From: a virus
Length of the DNA: 32,246 nt
Reading direction: 5' to 3' (one strand)
Virus record (IMG/VR): IMGVR_UViG_3300008266_000281
Coordinates: 1 to 32,246 of that record
Shown one piece after another: positions 22,393 through 31,111 of this stretch. Position numbers and translations under genes: made by a program. Positions within the stretch are counted from its first letter, which is position 1, and every line of letters begins with the position of its first letter. The notes below the pieces were generated by a model. It had not been told where the DNA came from. It worked only from the letters and a program-made list of their open reading frames with translations, and made no database searches.

Positions 22393-23993
22393 GACTGGTA
22401 GCGGCCATCCGCCGCTTCAATGTGGGCGATGACCTGACCCATCTGGTAGTCCCCGCCAACCGTGTTCGATGAGAACTTAAAGCGAAGCTCGCGGCGCTGC
22501 TCCTTGAAGAACACCTGCTGCTCGTACTTCTCGGTAGCCACAGCCGGGAACGTGCGGATTGGGCCGGGGACTTCAGGCGCACGGGCGTTGATGCGGCCCG
22601 TTACCTGCGCCGTCATATCACCAGACTGCACGAAGTCAGGCTCGATCATCTCAACGTGAATGGACTTATTCTTCGGCGGATCGGAGATGATCAGGGCAAT
22701 ATCGCCAGTCTCAAAGTAGCTCTCAACCGCATTGAGCTGCGCGCCGTCGATCTCATCGACACCAAACTCATGCTGCCAGATCTTATAGCGCGTCGGGCCA
22801 TTACTGACGACGCGGGTGTTATTGTCTTCCGTGATGCGCGTATCGTTCGCCTGCGTGATGCGCGTGTCAGGGATACCCGGGCTGATCGGATCGATGCCGG
22901 CAAGTATCGGATCCTGCAGCGAGCCTGAGTAAATCCCCGCAGAGCGGCCCAGATTCGGCAGCTCAGTGTCGTACCATGTGTTCTCGCGGAAGTTATAGAT
23001 CACGGCGTGCGTGCATTCTGTGGCCTCGCCACGCGGATAGCACCACCAGATCTCACCGAAGCGCGGAACTTTATACGCGAAGATCTTATTCGCATACGGC
23101 TTGTTCAGCCCTTCAAAGAAATAATTGATGTTCATGTTGTTCACGACTTCGCGAACGACGCCGTTGTACATCATGAAGCGGCCATCACCGACCCAGAAGT
23201 AAATCCCGTCATACTCAATCACGCTGTTAACCGCGATGATCGATGACGACGAGCTGATCGTGTCGAACGCGAATACGTCCGTGCCACCCGTGTAATAGAC
23301 GCGAATCAGGCTATCCAGCGTCCAGAGAAGCCCTGCCGGGTTCTGACCACCGCCACGCAGCGGCAGGCCCTTGACGATCTTCGAGGAAGCGATGAACGCA
23401 TCGCCCGCATCCCCAGTCGTGAAGTTCGTCGGATCGTTCGCGTCGGACCATTTAACATAACCGTTCGACGAAAACATAAACAGATACGGGTGAAGCACCA
23501 CCACGCCGCCAGACACGCCCGGTGTCGGGATCTGCGTCAGGGGAGCCGTATCGTAAATGTTGCCGATGTAAGCCGGATAAACGCTGCTGGTTGAGATGTC
23601 GTTTGCCGAGTTCGCGGCATGGGCGATCAGCACAGTCGAGCTGCCAGCGCCGTCATAGAGTGCGTCGAACTGCCACATGAATCCTTCGCCGCCCGTGTAC
23701 GTCGTGGGTGTACGATCCGTCACGGAGCTGGTGTTGCCGACGTTATCGATAGTCATGCGCTGCACGCCAGTGCCGTGACCCATGTGCGTATAGGTGAAGT
23801 TATTCTGCGCCTGCAGGTGGAACTGCCGCACAATGCCCTCAGCGTAATTGCTGATCTGCCGATAGCCACCGATCTTACGCGGCAGCCCGCGCTGAAAGCG
23901 GACCCACTGCCCGTCAACGTAGAAGTTCCCCTCGAACTTCGTGCCGTCGCGCTTGATGCCGGCCTCTGATCTTACGTTAACGGGTACGAGCAT
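22389..23993 (-). CDS. Tail hub / DNA-stabilisation protein, P22 gp10-like candidate
   Basis: The 534-residue protein is beta-rich with propeller-like repeats: LFMFSSNGYVKWSDANDPTN, LDSLIRVYYTGGTDVFAFDT, YDGIYFWVGDGRFMMYNGVV, VIYNFRENTWYDTELPNLGR. This order and the WxGDGRFxxYxG segment fit the packaged-DNA stabilisation or nozzle proteins of podoviruses (P22 gp10 type). A near-triplicate stretch with DTRIT, DTRITED and NTRVV lies near residues 375-395. Its start codon directly follows the previous stop. It would close the portal and connect to fibres. Assignment is from pattern, not alignment. Confidence 0.55.
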   Translation of the reverse strand: MLVPVNVRSEAGIKRDGTKFEGNFYVDGQWVRFQRGLPRKIGGYRQISNYAEGIVRQFHLQAQNNFTYTHMGHGTGVQRMTIDNVGNTSSVTDRTPTTYTGGEGFMWQFDALYDGAGSSTVLIAHAANSANDISTSSVYPAYIGNIYDTAPLTQIPTPGVSGGVVVLHPYLFMFSSNGYVKWSDANDPTNFTTGDAGDAFIASSKIVKGLPLRGGGQNPAGLLWTLDSLIRVYYTGGTDVFAFDTISSSSSIIAVNSVIEYDGIYFWVGDGRFMMYNGVVREVVNNMNINYFFEGLNKPYANKIFAYKVPRFGEIWWCYPRGEATECTHAVIYNFRENTWYDTELPNLGRSAGIYSGSLQDPILAGIDPISPGIPDTRITQANDTRITEDNNTRVVSNGPTRYKIWQHEFGVDEIDGAQLNAVESYFETGDIALIISDPPKNKSIHVEMIEPDFVQSGDMTAQVTGRINARAPEVPGPIRTFPAVATEKYEQQVFFKEQRRELRFKFSSNTVGGDYQMGQVIAHIEAADGRYQS

Positions 23994-24404
23994 TTATGGT
24001 TTATCCACCCATTCTTCAGCAGGCGCAACAGGCCATACAGGGTTGAGCAAGTCAACGCCACGAAGTTCTTGGCGATAAGCTGCAAAAGCTGTCTTGCAAT
24101 CCTCCGTGAGCGGAACGTCAGCAAGTTGCGTCCAATCAGACCCACTTAAAAGACTATTGCGCGTCTTGCGGTTCTGCTCTTGCCCTTCGTAGTCAATAAA
24201 TGCAGGGACAGGTTCCTTTTCGACAAAGGAACCATCAACATACAGCCACCCATTATCGGATGCATGGGGTGGCTCTGCCTCGATAAGCAACGCATCCGGT
24301 GCGATGGTTTTGGAGATAACCGTATCGTTCACCATGTATGCGTCAGGCGTTTCTTCAATATCGCCCACCGCAATCACAAAGTTTTTGTCAATTAGGCTGC
24401 TCAT
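23994..24404 (-). CDS. Tail fibre assembly chaperone-like protein (136 aa)
   Basis: The C-terminal half has RNSLLSGSDWTQLADVPLTE followed by AFAAYRQELR and PVWPVAPAEEW, the hallmark of the phage tail assembly chaperone family (Phage_tail_APC type). The N-terminal half (KNFVIAVGDIEETPDAYMVN) is a small beta domain that often varies with the fibre. It overlaps the preceding fibre gene by ATGA, the usual position for a fibre-specific chaperone. It likely helps fold or attach the 954-residue fibre encoded upstream. Confidence 0.78.
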   Translation of the reverse strand: MSSLIDKNFVIAVGDIEETPDAYMVNDTVISKTIAPDALLIEAEPPHASDNGWLYVDGSFVEKEPVPAFIDYEGQEQNRKTRNSLLSGSDWTQLADVPLTEDCKTAFAAYRQELRGVDLLNPVWPVAPAEEWVDKP

Positions 24405-27265
24405 TGAGCGGCTCCTTTGTCAAATACATGGTAGAGTTCCATGCGGAGATTTGAAGCATTACGGCCAAAGAATAGAATTTTATCGCTATTAGGAACGAAG
24501 TTATCACTCTCGACCCAATCTTGGATGTTGCAGTGCATGGATAGACTGGGGGCAAAAGATTTTGTTGGGCCCAAAATTGTGGGGTTTTCGGAAAACGTAG
24601 CCGTTGATGGTGTTACGGTTGCCTTGCCAAAATAACCCATGTTGTTTCCGATAACCATGACTGAGTTTTGGTTAAACGGAAGGGTAATTCCCGTTGCATT
24701 AAAATTATCAGCACTAACTGAGCCTATTGTTCGTATATTGGCATCTGGTCCAGAATACGAAATCGAACCAAGCGAGCCACTACCGCCAGTGCTACCCATA
24801 CCAACATAGGTACCGGGGCCGAGAAGAGCGCTATAGAGAATTTGGTTGTTGGCAGATACCGTATTTGTTCCTGACGACAAATTTGTCGGGCTTGTTCCGG
24901 AAACGTTAAATTGTTGAATATACCCAAGGGTGCCGGATTGAACTGAATAAAAATACCCGATGGTTCCTAGATTAAACAATATCCGGCGGCTTGTGCTGGA
25001 CTGCGCTGCGGCATCACTCGTGGACACATACGACGGGCTTTCCGTCAGCGTAGTGCCACTAATCGCAATGTTGTAGATACGATGATCCGTTGATGAATTA
25101 GATACATACATCATCGCTTTTGTAGAACTAATTCTGCAAAGCGCAGGCCGAACACCAATTAATGAAGCGCTAGTAATAGACGTATTAAAGGTAAAAGTAT
25201 CACCAGTAATGTCTAAAGTCCTAATTGTACCTGCTAGGTTAGGACTTGTAGAGTAGGCAATAAGCGCCCGTGTCGGCGACAACGGTGTCGCACAAAATAT
25301 AGACGCGGTTCCAATGGTAGTCGATGTATTCAGTACAACTGGGCGCGCCCCAGATGTATCAATCAAATATAAACGAGAACCAACCGTCCCATCTGACATC
25401 ATATTGAATGGTACAAATGCAAGCGCGCGCGTCTTAGACAACGTGCAAATCGCAGGAAAGCCAGAAGAAACTTGCACATTCTCTTCAGTTACTAGCAGCC
25501 CGGTTCCGGGCGTGATGACCGTTCCACTCACCGACATGGGTACGGCAAACACATAGTTAGTGCTTGTATAATCCATATACAGATCAGTTGATGGCTGCTG
25601 AATTGGATCGAACGCAACAAATCCTTTCAGCGAAAAAGGAGCTGGGCTAGTAGACAACGGCGTTGGGTTGTTCGCAATCGTATAAGTGGTACCCTTAACC
25701 AAACTTGTCCCAGATTTTGTATAAACCGCTGCGTAAGGCTTGTTGAATGAAGCGTTGGTGTCATACCAAACAACAACCGCAGCTGTACTGCTGATTGGAT
25801 ATGTTGCACAGCTATACAGCGTAGAACCGCTTGGAGTATGTGAGTTCTGAGCGCCAAGGGTAATAGTAGTGCCACTTACGCTTCCATAATACGCACGGAT
25901 AACTGAGTTATCCGTCATAGCAAAAATGAATTCAGTTGCCGAAAGTCGGCAAAGAGAGAACTGAAAGCCGTTAGAGCCTGTAGTAAATGGACTGACTTCC
26001 GTTCCCCAGTTAATCTGGGTTCCAGATAAATCGCCTACTACAATACCTACTTCTAGGCCGGGGCTATTCACATATGCCGCAACGACTTTAGTCGATGACA
26101 GCGCGATGAGTTGTGGGAACTGAGTTACAGACGATGCTGCGCCACCAGCCCACGGAACTGAGGTTATATTACCTACAGCCGTTATCAGGCCGCCGGAAAG
26201 AGTTAAAACCCTAGAATATAAAAACCCGCTGGCATGATACATTACAACTGCATAGGTCGAAGACAGCGTCGTTATTGCGATGCTATTCGCGTTAGAAACG
26301 GACGAATTGGCATCAATGGAAGTCCCACCCGTAATCTGGATATTATCATTTCCATCAAGCGAAAATGTATAGAGATTGATGGCCCCAACAGCGCCGCCAC
26401 TAGATCCGTTAAAAGTCGTAATAATGCCAGTTGTAGCGCTAGTCATAACGACATTGATTACGCCGATACGGGCGCTGTTTTGAGTGAAATTAAATATATA
26501 CTGCGGGGCCCCCTTTGTGATGTTAGCCCCACTTTTAGTTATAATCGTAGCCGTCACGCCATTTGTTGAAGACGAACCATAAATAATTCGGATCATTTTT
26601 GTCGCGCTAATAGCAGCTGTTACGCTGTTTTGCGCGTTAACCTGAGAAACTGCACTGCTAGTAAACCCAAATGAAACTGGGCTGCTAAAGCCATAATTGG
26701 GGTTGTCGGCCACCCAAACGCCCGCAGCAGTCGAAACGCTTTCGGCTGTGATATTTACTGTTTCCCCAGCAGCAACAAACGCCTGATACGTTCCGTCGCT
26801 GCTCCTTACGAACATATTGTTCTGTTCGCTTATATTTGTGATTTCGAAGGTTTTGCCTTCTGTAAGCGTTGTCGCATTCGGAAGCTGGATCATAATCGAC
26901 ACAGTTGGATCCACAACGACTTTGCCGACGTTTGCAGCTGTGAGGGTAACATCCGTCGAGCGGTTTAGAAATTCTGTATACACTCCGATTGCTGAGGATA
27001 CCCATCCTGTTCCGTTGCTGGTCAGGACATTGCCCGCAGAACCCGGCGAAGATAGGCCAGTGCCACCGTTTGCCGCCCCAAGTGTTCCCGTCAAGGTGTT
27101 CGCCGGGATCCCGCCCGTCGCCGTCAGCGTCCCCGCCACAGTGACGTTCGCACCGTTAACCGTCAGCCCCGTAACCCCGCCAGACTGAAGCTCCAGAATG
27201 CCAGAGCCGTCGCCAGTGACTACCGCGCCGCCAGTGGTGTTGCTTGCGTTGATGGTTGTTGGCAT
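24401..27265 (-). CDS. Tail fibre with beta-propeller-like repeats (954 aa)
   Basis: AAGGAA precedes the ATG. The N-terminus (TGDGSGILELQSGGVTGLTV; GGTGLSSPGSAGNVLTSNGT) is a fibre shaft module shared with neighbouring genes. From about residue 200 to the end there are twelve or so imperfect repeats of 40-60 residues with the pattern LSxTxAhhhY then hhxhSGTxIT: for example LSSTKVVAAY, LSATEFIFAM, ISSTAAVVVW, LSPTRALIAY, ISSTKAMMYV. This predicts one long or two stacked beta-propellers, suited to glycan or protein receptor binding. Base composition is lower in G+C than in the neighbouring hub gene, which hints at acquisition or rapid evolution. Confidence 0.75.
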   Translation of the reverse strand: MPTTINASNTTGGAVVTGDGSGILELQSGGVTGLTVNGANVTVAGTLTATGGIPANTLTGTLGAANGGTGLSSPGSAGNVLTSNGTGWVSSAIGVYTEFLNRSTDVTLTAANVGKVVVDPTVSIMIQLPNATTLTEGKTFEITNISEQNNMFVRSSDGTYQAFVAAGETVNITAESVSTAAGVWVADNPNYGFSSPVSFGFTSSAVSQVNAQNSVTAAISATKMIRIIYGSSSTNGVTATIITKSGANITKGAPQYIFNFTQNSARIGVINVVMTSATTGIITTFNGSSGGAVGAINLYTFSLDGNDNIQITGGTSIDANSSVSNANSIAITTLSSTYAVVMYHASGFLYSRVLTLSGGLITAVGNITSVPWAGGAASSVTQFPQLIALSSTKVVAAYVNSPGLEVGIVVGDLSGTQINWGTEVSPFTTGSNGFQFSLCRLSATEFIFAMTDNSVIRAYYGSVSGTTITLGAQNSHTPSGSTLYSCATYPISSTAAVVVWYDTNASFNKPYAAVYTKSGTSLVKGTTYTIANNPTPLSTSPAPFSLKGFVAFDPIQQPSTDLYMDYTSTNYVFAVPMSVSGTVITPGTGLLVTEENVQVSSGFPAICTLSKTRALAFVPFNMMSDGTVGSRLYLIDTSGARPVVLNTSTTIGTASIFCATPLSPTRALIAYSTSPNLAGTIRTLDITGDTFTFNTSITSASLIGVRPALCRISSTKAMMYVSNSSTDHRIYNIAISGTTLTESPSYVSTSDAAAQSSTSRRILFNLGTIGYFYSVQSGTLGYIQQFNVSGTSPTNLSSGTNTVSANNQILYSALLGPGTYVGMGSTGGSGSLGSISYSGPDANIRTIGSVSADNFNATGITLPFNQNSVMVIGNNMGYFGKATVTPSTATFSENPTILGPTKSFAPSLSMHCNIQDWVESDNFVPNSDKILFFGRNASNLRMELYHVFDKGAAQ

Positions 27266-27275
27266 GGGTTATTCC

Positions 27276-28730
27276 TTAGATATAGCGCTGGCGCATATTA
27301 AACGAATTCAATCGGATTGCACCACTGGCCGCAGCGCGAGTCCAAGCCCCAGTTGGCAATGCGTTTGTGTTATAATAAAGACCACCAGCAGTTAATGCGA
27401 TCCATACAGACCCATTATGGATAAGGGTGTAAACAGTATTCCCACCAGCGAAGCTCGTTACAGATGTCCACGAACCGCTACCGGTTGTAGAGTAGGCAAG
27501 CGTGTCAGCCGTTGCTGTTGTTGTAGCCGCCATCACGCCGTTCGACGCTGCGAATGCAACTTGATTGAACGTAACGCCAGTTGAAGTGTTATTAGTCCAT
27601 CCTGTCTGCGCATTATTATTCGTAAAATATGTCGCTGTAGATCCGCTACTAACAGTAAACGCGAATCCAGACGCTCTGTTATATTGGATTAAAGTACCTC
27701 CAACCCCAGAAGCGACGCGCGTCGTCCACGAAGTTGCCCCAGCGGAGCAAGTTCTCAACGAGATAACCGAGTCAATAGAAACAATAGCAACTGTAGCGGA
27801 TGTGCCTACTGTCCCTGTATCAATGTACAGCAAATCAAAAACAGATCCTGAGCTTGAGTAATTTATCGCGGTTTTTGTAAAACTACTCCAATTTGTCCCT
27901 GCGCTTACATATAGGCCAACCTGAAGATTTGTATTATCAAATGTAGTTACAACAAGCGCACCATTGCTATCGTCCACTGCGATTTTTTCGACAGTTTCGG
28001 TGGAGCTAGCTCCAGCCTTACCTCTGAAATTCATCAGCGCCAATGACCAATTAAGGCCATTTTTAGAAGAGTAAACGCCGTATTGAGTTGTGGCAATAGC
28101 TTCAAGCCCGGCACAAAACCAGCAGCCGTAATATGAGGAATAAAAGATTGAAGTTGCAGCGATTAAGCTTGTGCCGGTATATGTTATGACTTGCGCGCCA
28201 GCAAAACCTCCAGCTGACAACATGTCTGATGGAGAAGCGGCTAAAAAGTTACCATTATTATTGGTCAAACCAGCCACCGAGAACTGCCCAAAGGCCCCCG
28301 GGACGAAGTTAGGCGTGTTCCACGTCGGCGGATTACCAGCGCCCCCAGACGTGAGGTACTGACCGCTAGTTCCAGACGCCACAGCACCAAACGCACCAGC
28401 GTTATTGATCTGCACCTGACCCGTAGACCCAGCAGGCGTCGTCGCAGGCACCGTAGCAAACGCCAACTGCCCCGCACCATTAGTCTGCAGATACTGCCCA
28501 TTAGTCCCGTCAGCCGTAGGCAATGTCCACGTCGTATTCGCCGACAGCGAATTTGGCGCTTTCACAGCCACATAGTTCACGCCATTAGCAGTCGCTTCCG
28601 GCAGTTGCAGCTCAGCGCCCGCGATGGCAGAAGCCGTGACCGCGAAAGGCGTCGCCTGAGAAACTGCCTTCGACTGCGTGGAAGCGTCAGGAAACGTAAT
28701 CCCAGTATCGCCGCTAATGGTCGTGCCCAT
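27276..28730 (-). CDS. Tail fibre with Asp-box-like propeller (484 aa)
   Basis: The N-terminal 160 residues are a fibre shaft module (DGTNGQYLQTNGAGQLAF; TSGQYLTSGGAGNPPTWNTP). The remainder contains at least five BNR/Asp-box-like turns: YSSKNGLNWS, YVSAGTNWSS, CSAGATSWTT, FTNNNAQTGWTN, YSTTGSGSWTS, spaced 40-60 residues apart. This suggests a sialidase-type beta-propeller that binds a surface glycan; no clear catalytic Tyr/Glu pair or arginine triad is visible, so binding is likelier than cleavage. The end NMRQRYI closes the last blade. It starts five bases after the previous stop. Confidence 0.7.
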   Translation of the reverse strand: MGTTISGDTGITFPDASTQSKAVSQATPFAVTASAIAGAELQLPEATANGVNYVAVKAPNSLSANTTWTLPTADGTNGQYLQTNGAGQLAFATVPATTPAGSTGQVQINNAGAFGAVASGTSGQYLTSGGAGNPPTWNTPNFVPGAFGQFSVAGLTNNNGNFLAASPSDMLSAGGFAGAQVITYTGTSLIAATSIFYSSYYGCWFCAGLEAIATTQYGVYSSKNGLNWSLALMNFRGKAGASSTETVEKIAVDDSNGALVVTTFDNTNLQVGLYVSAGTNWSSFTKTAINYSSSGSVFDLLYIDTGTVGTSATVAIVSIDSVISLRTCSAGATSWTTRVASGVGGTLIQYNRASGFAFTVSSGSTATYFTNNNAQTGWTNNTSTGVTFNQVAFAASNGVMAATTTATADTLAYSTTGSGSWTSVTSFAGGNTVYTLIHNGSVWIALTAGGLYYNTNALPTGAWTRAAASGAIRLNSFNMRQRYI

Positions 28731-28735
28731 GTATG

Positions 28736-28951
28736 TTACTCCGTGGGTGTTTCTTCAGGCTCAGCCGGTGCTTCGATAACAGGCGGCTCAGGCTTCACCA
28801 AAACTCCATCGACCCAGCCGTCGCCGTTGCAGGCATCGTCAGGAACTTCGGTGTCGTAGAAGACTGCGACATCAGGGTGGTACCAATCAGTCGGCGTACC
28901 CGGAGCAATGTCGCGAATGCGATCATCTTGAATCCAAGCCCATTTCATCAT
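28736..28951 (-). CDS. Small fibre-associated protein (71 aa)
   Basis: It starts MMKWAWIQDDRIRDIAPGTP in a TGATG overlap with the glycine-rich protein gene. The core (FYDTEVPDDACNGDGWVDGV) recurs in my memory beside phage fibre genes, where it sometimes forms the N-terminal part of chaperone proteins. The end is proline- and glutamate-rich (EPPVIEAPAEPEETP). It is probably a fibre chaperone or attachment factor for the glycine-rich protein upstream. Confidence 0.6.
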   Translation of the reverse strand: MMKWAWIQDDRIRDIAPGTPTDWYHPDVAVFYDTEVPDDACNGDGWVDGVLVKPEPPVIEAPAEPEETPTE

Positions 28952-30396
28952 CAGTATCCTTCAGTCCATGCGAAAGCTACGAAGCCGTTTCCGCCAGCTC
29001 CGCCGTTGCAGTTCTGGCCGCCGCCGCCACCACCGCCGCCGAAACCGCCCGTCCCAGCAGTGCCTGTAAGCGGGCCAGAACCGCCGCCTCCACCGCCTAT
29101 TCCGCCGCTTGCTCCGGATGTATTGTTCTGTGCGGCGCCACCGCCGCCACCGCCGAATCCACCTCCGCCGGGGGAGTTCGTGCCGAAGGAGGATCCGCCG
29201 CCACCTCCTCCCCAGCCCCCGGAAGCTCCAGAATTCCAAAGGCTAGATGCGTCGCTTCCGCCGCCGCCGCCGCCGCCACCAAATCCACCTCCGCCGGGAT
29301 TCCATCTATGCCAGCCGCCGCCGCCGCCACCACCTTGTGGACGTATTTTGTTAATGTAAATTAAGTAATCGCTATCCGCAGTCACAAGCTGACCGGATCC
29401 TCCAGATAGGCTCACGGAAGCAACAGCAGTCCCTGTCCATGCACCACCTGTGCCAGAGAATGGGCCGCCGCCACTTCCTGTTGTAATCGCGCTCGTGGTT
29501 TGCAATGAATAAGACGCAGCTCCTGCACTTTCAGATCCACCGCCTCCGCCACCAGCAGCATTAATATTGGCAGTATTGACAACACCTGAATTGCCACCAG
29601 CGCCATAAAACCCGCCCCCACCAGCGCCTGCGTTGTTCGCAGCGCTAGCGGTTAAAATAACCGATCCGCCAGCTCCATAAAAACCGCCGCCGCCAGCACC
29701 GCCAAGATTATTAGAGGTAGTTTGGTTGTTAAGCGCGCCGCCGGTTCCATAAAAACCACCTCCCCCAGATCCGCAATAATTATATCCGCCGGTTCCAGCA
29801 TTGGTGATTGAGCCGCCGTTGCCGTTGATGCCGCCGCCACCAGAGCCACCCTGATTGCCTGAAGATCCGCCAGAGAGAGTTAAAGATCCGCTAGATCCAC
29901 CGGTAAGAGTAAACAGCTGTCGAATGGTTGCCGATGCCGTTGCAGTTCCGCCAGTGGCTGCTGCTACAGTCGTTGTGTTGCCAGTTCCGCGATTACCGCC
30001 ATTACCCCCTGTGCAGCTTACAATCGTTCCAATAGAGGTTGTGCCACCTGCTGCGCCATTCGTCGCAGATGCCGCTGTCGCATTATATGTCCCGCCAGAA
30101 CCACCTGTGCCGATTGTCCCGGTGATTACCTGACCGGGTACAACGTCAATAATGCCTTCAGCGAAACCGCCGCCTCCGCCCCCGGAGCCGCCAACATTGC
30201 TTGCGCCTGAACCACCGCCGCCGCCACCACCGCCACCAGCGCCAGCACACATGAAGTACAGCTGGTAGACGTTCAGTGGAACGGTGAACGTAAACGCACC
30301 AGCAGTCGTGAATGCACGGCTGCGTGACCACGTCGCAGGAGCAACGCGAGTCGCATAATTAGGCGGAAGCGGAAATCCGTAAGTGCCACGGTTCAT
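28951..30396 (-). CDS. Glycine-rich adhesin-like tail protein (481 aa)
   Basis: The first 60 residues (SRAFTTAGAFTFTVPLNVYQ then LYFMCAGAGGGGG) match the start of glycine-rich phage tail proteins. The remainder is dominated by Gly runs, with GGGGFYGTGG or GGGGFYGAGG recurring four times and many GGxGG steps. Such composition supports a poly-glycine type II helix bundle as in the gp38 adhesin of Salmonella phage S16. It would sit at the fibre tip and bind a receptor. Coding is real: the opposite strand shows only a proline-rich shadow. It starts in a TAATG overlap. Confidence 0.75.
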   Translation of the reverse strand: MNRGTYGFPLPPNYATRVAPATWSRSRAFTTAGAFTFTVPLNVYQLYFMCAGAGGGGGGGGGSGASNVGGSGGGGGGFAEGIIDVVPGQVITGTIGTGGSGGTYNATAASATNGAAGGTTSIGTIVSCTGGNGGNRGTGNTTTVAAATGGTATASATIRQLFTLTGGSSGSLTLSGGSSGNQGGSGGGGINGNGGSITNAGTGGYNYCGSGGGGFYGTGGALNNQTTSNNLGGAGGGGFYGAGGSVILTASAANNAGAGGGGFYGAGGNSGVVNTANINAAGGGGGGSESAGAASYSLQTTSAITTGSGGGPFSGTGGAWTGTAVASVSLSGGSGQLVTADSDYLIYINKIRPQGGGGGGGWHRWNPGGGGFGGGGGGGGSDASSLWNSGASGGWGGGGGGSSFGTNSPGGGGFGGGGGGAAQNNTSGASGGIGGGGGGSGPLTGTAGTGGFGGGGGGGGQNCNGGAGGNGFVAFAWTEGY

Positions 30397-30797
30397 TAGA
30401 AGTTACCTCCGTATGCAGTTACGCGAACGCCAGTCTGAGCGACGCTTGTGGTTGCGCGAAGCGAATAGCCAGTCGGCAGCGTGAGCGGCAAGATATTCGC
30501 GTTGCCGTTGCTGGAGAGGGCTACCGTGAAAGCCGGAGCAGTCGTGCTGCTCGTCACAGCCTGTACGGGAACCTGCTGCCACAGGATGTAGTTCGTGCCA
30601 TCATAAACAAACAAGTTAATGATACCCGACACCGTCGTCGCCACACCCTGAATGTCAATGTAATCGATTCGCGTGCCAGATGCGCCAGCCGTTAGGACTG
30701 TGCCGACAGTGGTTGGTGCCGTGAGCGACGTGTCAGCCGTAGTCAGCGTGGCTGATCCGAAGACTGGAGTCGAAGCGTATTGAGCAGAAGTAGCCAT
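30396..30797 (-). CDS. Small beta-rich virion protein (133 aa)
   Basis: AAGGAACGGAAC precedes the ATG. The layout (GTVLTAGASGTRIDYIDIQG; SGIINLFVYDGTNYILWQQV; LTLPTGYSLRATTSVAQTGV) recurs in uncharacterised small phage structural proteins and predicts a compact beta-sandwich. It lies between fibre-type genes, so it may be a fibre collar or decoration protein. No enzymatic residue pattern is visible. Confidence 0.6.
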   Translation of the reverse strand: MATSAQYASTPVFGSATLTTADTSLTAPTTVGTVLTAGASGTRIDYIDIQGVATTVSGIINLFVYDGTNYILWQQVPVQAVTSSTTAPAFTVALSSNGNANILPLTLPTGYSLRATTSVAQTGVRVTAYGGNF

Positions 30798-30807
30798 GTT
30801 CCGTTCC

Positions 30808-31110
30808 TTAGATAATTCCTAACGCCGACTGCGGATCGCCCGGCATTGTGTTACCGCCATTTACAAACAATACAAACGATTCTGCGCCACTGACAAGTGT
30901 CGTCCATGTGGGAGCAGCCCCAGATCCGTTCGAGGTCAGGAACTGACCAGCAGTCCCATAGCTTGCAGATGGCCCGAAGCCGACGGCGCCAGTCGCGCTG
31001 AACGTGACGGAAACAGTCGTGTTATTGACTGTAAAGACCAGATTGCCGGACGTATCGCCTGTAACGGCAATTGCCTGACCAGCTGTAGTGCCTGATGTAA
31101 TCGTACTCAT
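30808..31110 (-). CDS. Short fibre-module protein (100 aa)
   Basis: The 100-residue product has a beta-rich start (VTGDTSGNLVFTVNNTTVSV) and one copy of the shared shaft module (GTAGQFLTSNGSGAAPTWTT), then ends MPGDPQSALGII. It looks like a single fibre building block rather than a full fibre. Only one base separates it from the upstream stop. It could be a small structural subunit or a remnant of a longer fibre. Confidence 0.55.
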   Translation of the reverse strand: MSTITSGTTAGQAIAVTGDTSGNLVFTVNNTTVSVTFSATGAVGFGPSASYGTAGQFLTSNGSGAAPTWTTLVSGAESFVLFVNGGNTMPGDPQSALGII

Positions 31111-31111
31111 C

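Noticed and set aside
24001-24009. TTATCCACC, eight of nine bases of a DnaA box
   Set aside because: It is a single site inside the end of the chaperone coding region with no clustering or AT-rich unwinding region.
28733-29359. Plus-strand proline-rich frame (208 codons)
   Set aside because: It is the antisense of the poly-glycine gene; only proline runs, no start context.
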